A DNA stretch of 6,356 nucleotides from Anaerolineae bacterium (GTDB taxonomy: Bacteria; Chloroflexota; Anaerolineae; Anaerolineales; Villigracilaceae), in contig PLNY01000315.1 in NCBI GenBank assembly GCA_003141915.1, positions 1-6,356 on the forward strand, read 5' to 3'. The position numbers were made by a program, and so were the translations under genes. Shown in pieces: positions 5,178-6,356 of the stretch; position 1 is the stretch's first letter; each line of letters starts with the position of its first letter. The notes beneath the pieces are model-generated. The model worked only from the letters and a program-made list of their open reading frames with translations, did not search any database and was not told the origin of the DNA.

Positions 5178-6356
5178 ATGACTCGTCCTCTCATCCTCGT
5201 TACCGGCGCAAGCGGATATATCGCGAGTCGTCTCATTCCGCGTCTATTGGAACAGGGATATCTTGTCCGGGCCATGGCGCGTCGCCCCGAACAACTTGCC
5301 GCACGGTCATGGGCAAATCGCGTTGAGCTTGTGCGCGGCGACATAACAGTTCCAAGCACGCTCGAGGATGCTTTGAATGGAGTTCATACTGCTTACTATC
5401 TCGTCCATAACATGACCATTGGGCGCGGTTATATGCGAATCGAAATTGAGGGCGCACACAACTTCGCATTGGCCGCAGAACGCGCCGGCATTGAACAGAT
5501 CATTTATCTCGGCGGGCTTGCCGATCCAAATGATAAACGTCTCGCATTGCATCTCCGTTCACGCATGGAGACCGGCGAAATGTTAAGACGAGGCAAGGTT
5601 CCTGTTACTGAATTTCGCGCAGGAGTCATTGCCGGTTCCGGCAGTATCTCGTTCGAGATGATCCGTTTTATGGCTGAGGCGCTTCCAGTAATCATTGGAC
5701 CTACATGGCTGAGAAATAAAGCCCAGCCGATTGCCACAGAAAATGTCATCGACTATCTGATTGCCGCGTTGGAAAACACAGACAAACAGAGTCGCATCTT
5801 TGAAATCGGCGGCAACGAAATCTCTACCTATGGAGATTTAATGCTTCAATATGCCCGCATCCGCGGCTTGAAGCGAAAACTGCTGATGCTGCCTGGAATC
5901 CCGCTTTGGCTGATGGCAATGGGCGTGGAAAAGATAACGCCAGTGCCGCGCCGGATCGCATATGCGCTCATCGGCGGACTCGCCAACGACAGCGTCGTTC
6001 AGCACGACGACGCACAGCGAATCTTTCCAAACATCAAGTTGATCAATTTTGAAGACGCATCAACGAACGCTTTGAGCCATCTTTCCCCGTCTTCGATGGA
6101 ACGTGTCTGGGAAGGTTTGGATCGCGGTGCGGTGCGTGTCAAACATGAAGGCTTCTTTATAGATTATCGTCGTATTGACATTAACGCTTCGCCCGAATCA
6201 ATTTATCAAGTTATAACATCCCTCGGCGGAGGACGCGGCTGGCTGTATGCAAACTGGTTGTGGCAATTTCGGGGCTGGATGGATCAACGACTGGGCGGGC
6301 TAGGTTTGCGCGGTCGAAGCAATTCCTTATTAAAAGAAAATAGTCTAGTTGAGCCG
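5178..6356 (+). CDS. Second SDR/NmrA-like protein with DUF2867, paralogue of the upstream gene (3' end outside window)
   Basis: The frame is open to the window end: 393 codons with no stop, about 90 residues short of its paralogue's length. The nucleotide-binding motif TGASGYIAS has G10 and G13 but Ala at 16 where the upstream copy has Gly. YYLVHNM, IIYLGGLADP, LRSRMETGE and EFRAGVIAGSGSISFEMIRF match the paralogue block for block. The DUF2867 domain begins near residue 320, with GGGRGWLYANWLW (350-362) present and the rest cut off. ATG 5178 places the motif at the same residue numbers as in the upstream protein. In-frame GTG codons at 5169 and 5172 are alternatives, and CAGGT at 5158-5162 would suit GTG 5169. 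TATGAT at 5151-5156 is -10-like, without a clear -35. Presumably it performs a related redox reaction on an unknown substrate. It could be co-transcribed with the upstream gene across the hairpins. Confidence 0.88.
   Translation, partial: MTRPLILVTGASGYIASRLIPRLLEQGYLVRAMARRPEQLAARSWANRVELVRGDITVPSTLEDALNGVHTAYYLVHNMTIGRGYMRIEIEGAHNFALAAERAGIEQIIYLGGLADPNDKRLALHLRSRMETGEMLRRGKVPVTEFRAGVIAGSGSISFEMIRFMAEALPVIIGPTWLRNKAQPIATENVIDYLIAALENTDKQSRIFEIGGNEISTYGDLMLQYARIRGLKRKLLMLPGIPLWLMAMGVEKITPVPRRIAYALIGGLANDSVVQHDDAQRIFPNIKLINFEDASTNALSHLSPSSMERVWEGLDRGAVRVKHEGFFIDYRRIDINASPESIYQVITSLGGGRGWLYANWLWQFRGWMDQRLGGLGLRGRSNSLLKENSLVEP

Overview
The window looks like chromosomal DNA from a free-living bacterium. 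The best guess is Chloroflexota (Anaerolineae-like), at moderate confidence. The clues are the enolase C-terminus with its TGAPARGERVEKYNQL stretch, a YkcB-type family 39 membrane glycosyltransferase, paired YbjT-type SDR/DUF2867 proteins, and non-coding DNA rich in hairpins and repeats. No search was possible, so the assignment rests on recognising protein families.

Layout: (1) 1-270 is the 3' end of enolase (eno), followed by a hairpin terminator near 297-335. (2) 271-621 is an AT-rich spacer without a gene; it carries an 8-bp inverted repeat (553-591) just ahead of the next gene. (3) 622-2712 encodes a 696-residue polytopic GT39 glycosyltransferase (PMT/ArnT superfamily, YkcB type). It is clearly more AT-rich than its neighbours, so transfer is possible. 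(4) 2713-3587 is an 875-base stretch without a convincing gene. It holds, in order: a hairpin; a GC-rich block of unknown nature; a tandem array of about thirteen 21-bp units built on a 7-bp sub-period and ending in a perfect 16-bp hairpin; a T-tract terminator; further small hairpins; and a promoter. (5) 3588-5051 encodes a complete SDR/NmrA-like protein with a C-terminal DUF2867 domain, probably from a leaderless mRNA. (6) 5052-5177 holds two hairpins. (7) From 5178 to the window end is a paralogue of the same SDR/DUF2867 protein, truncated by the window edge.

How the parts relate: enolase is glycolytic housekeeping and stands apart behind its own terminator. The glycosyltransferase appears to be a single-gene unit of envelope glycosylation. 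The two SDR/DUF2867 genes are a tandem duplication on one strand and may be partly co-transcribed. The most unusual element is the hierarchical repeat array (7, 21, 42 and 84 bp) between the glycosyltransferase and the SDR pair. No protein-coding system of a new kind was found.
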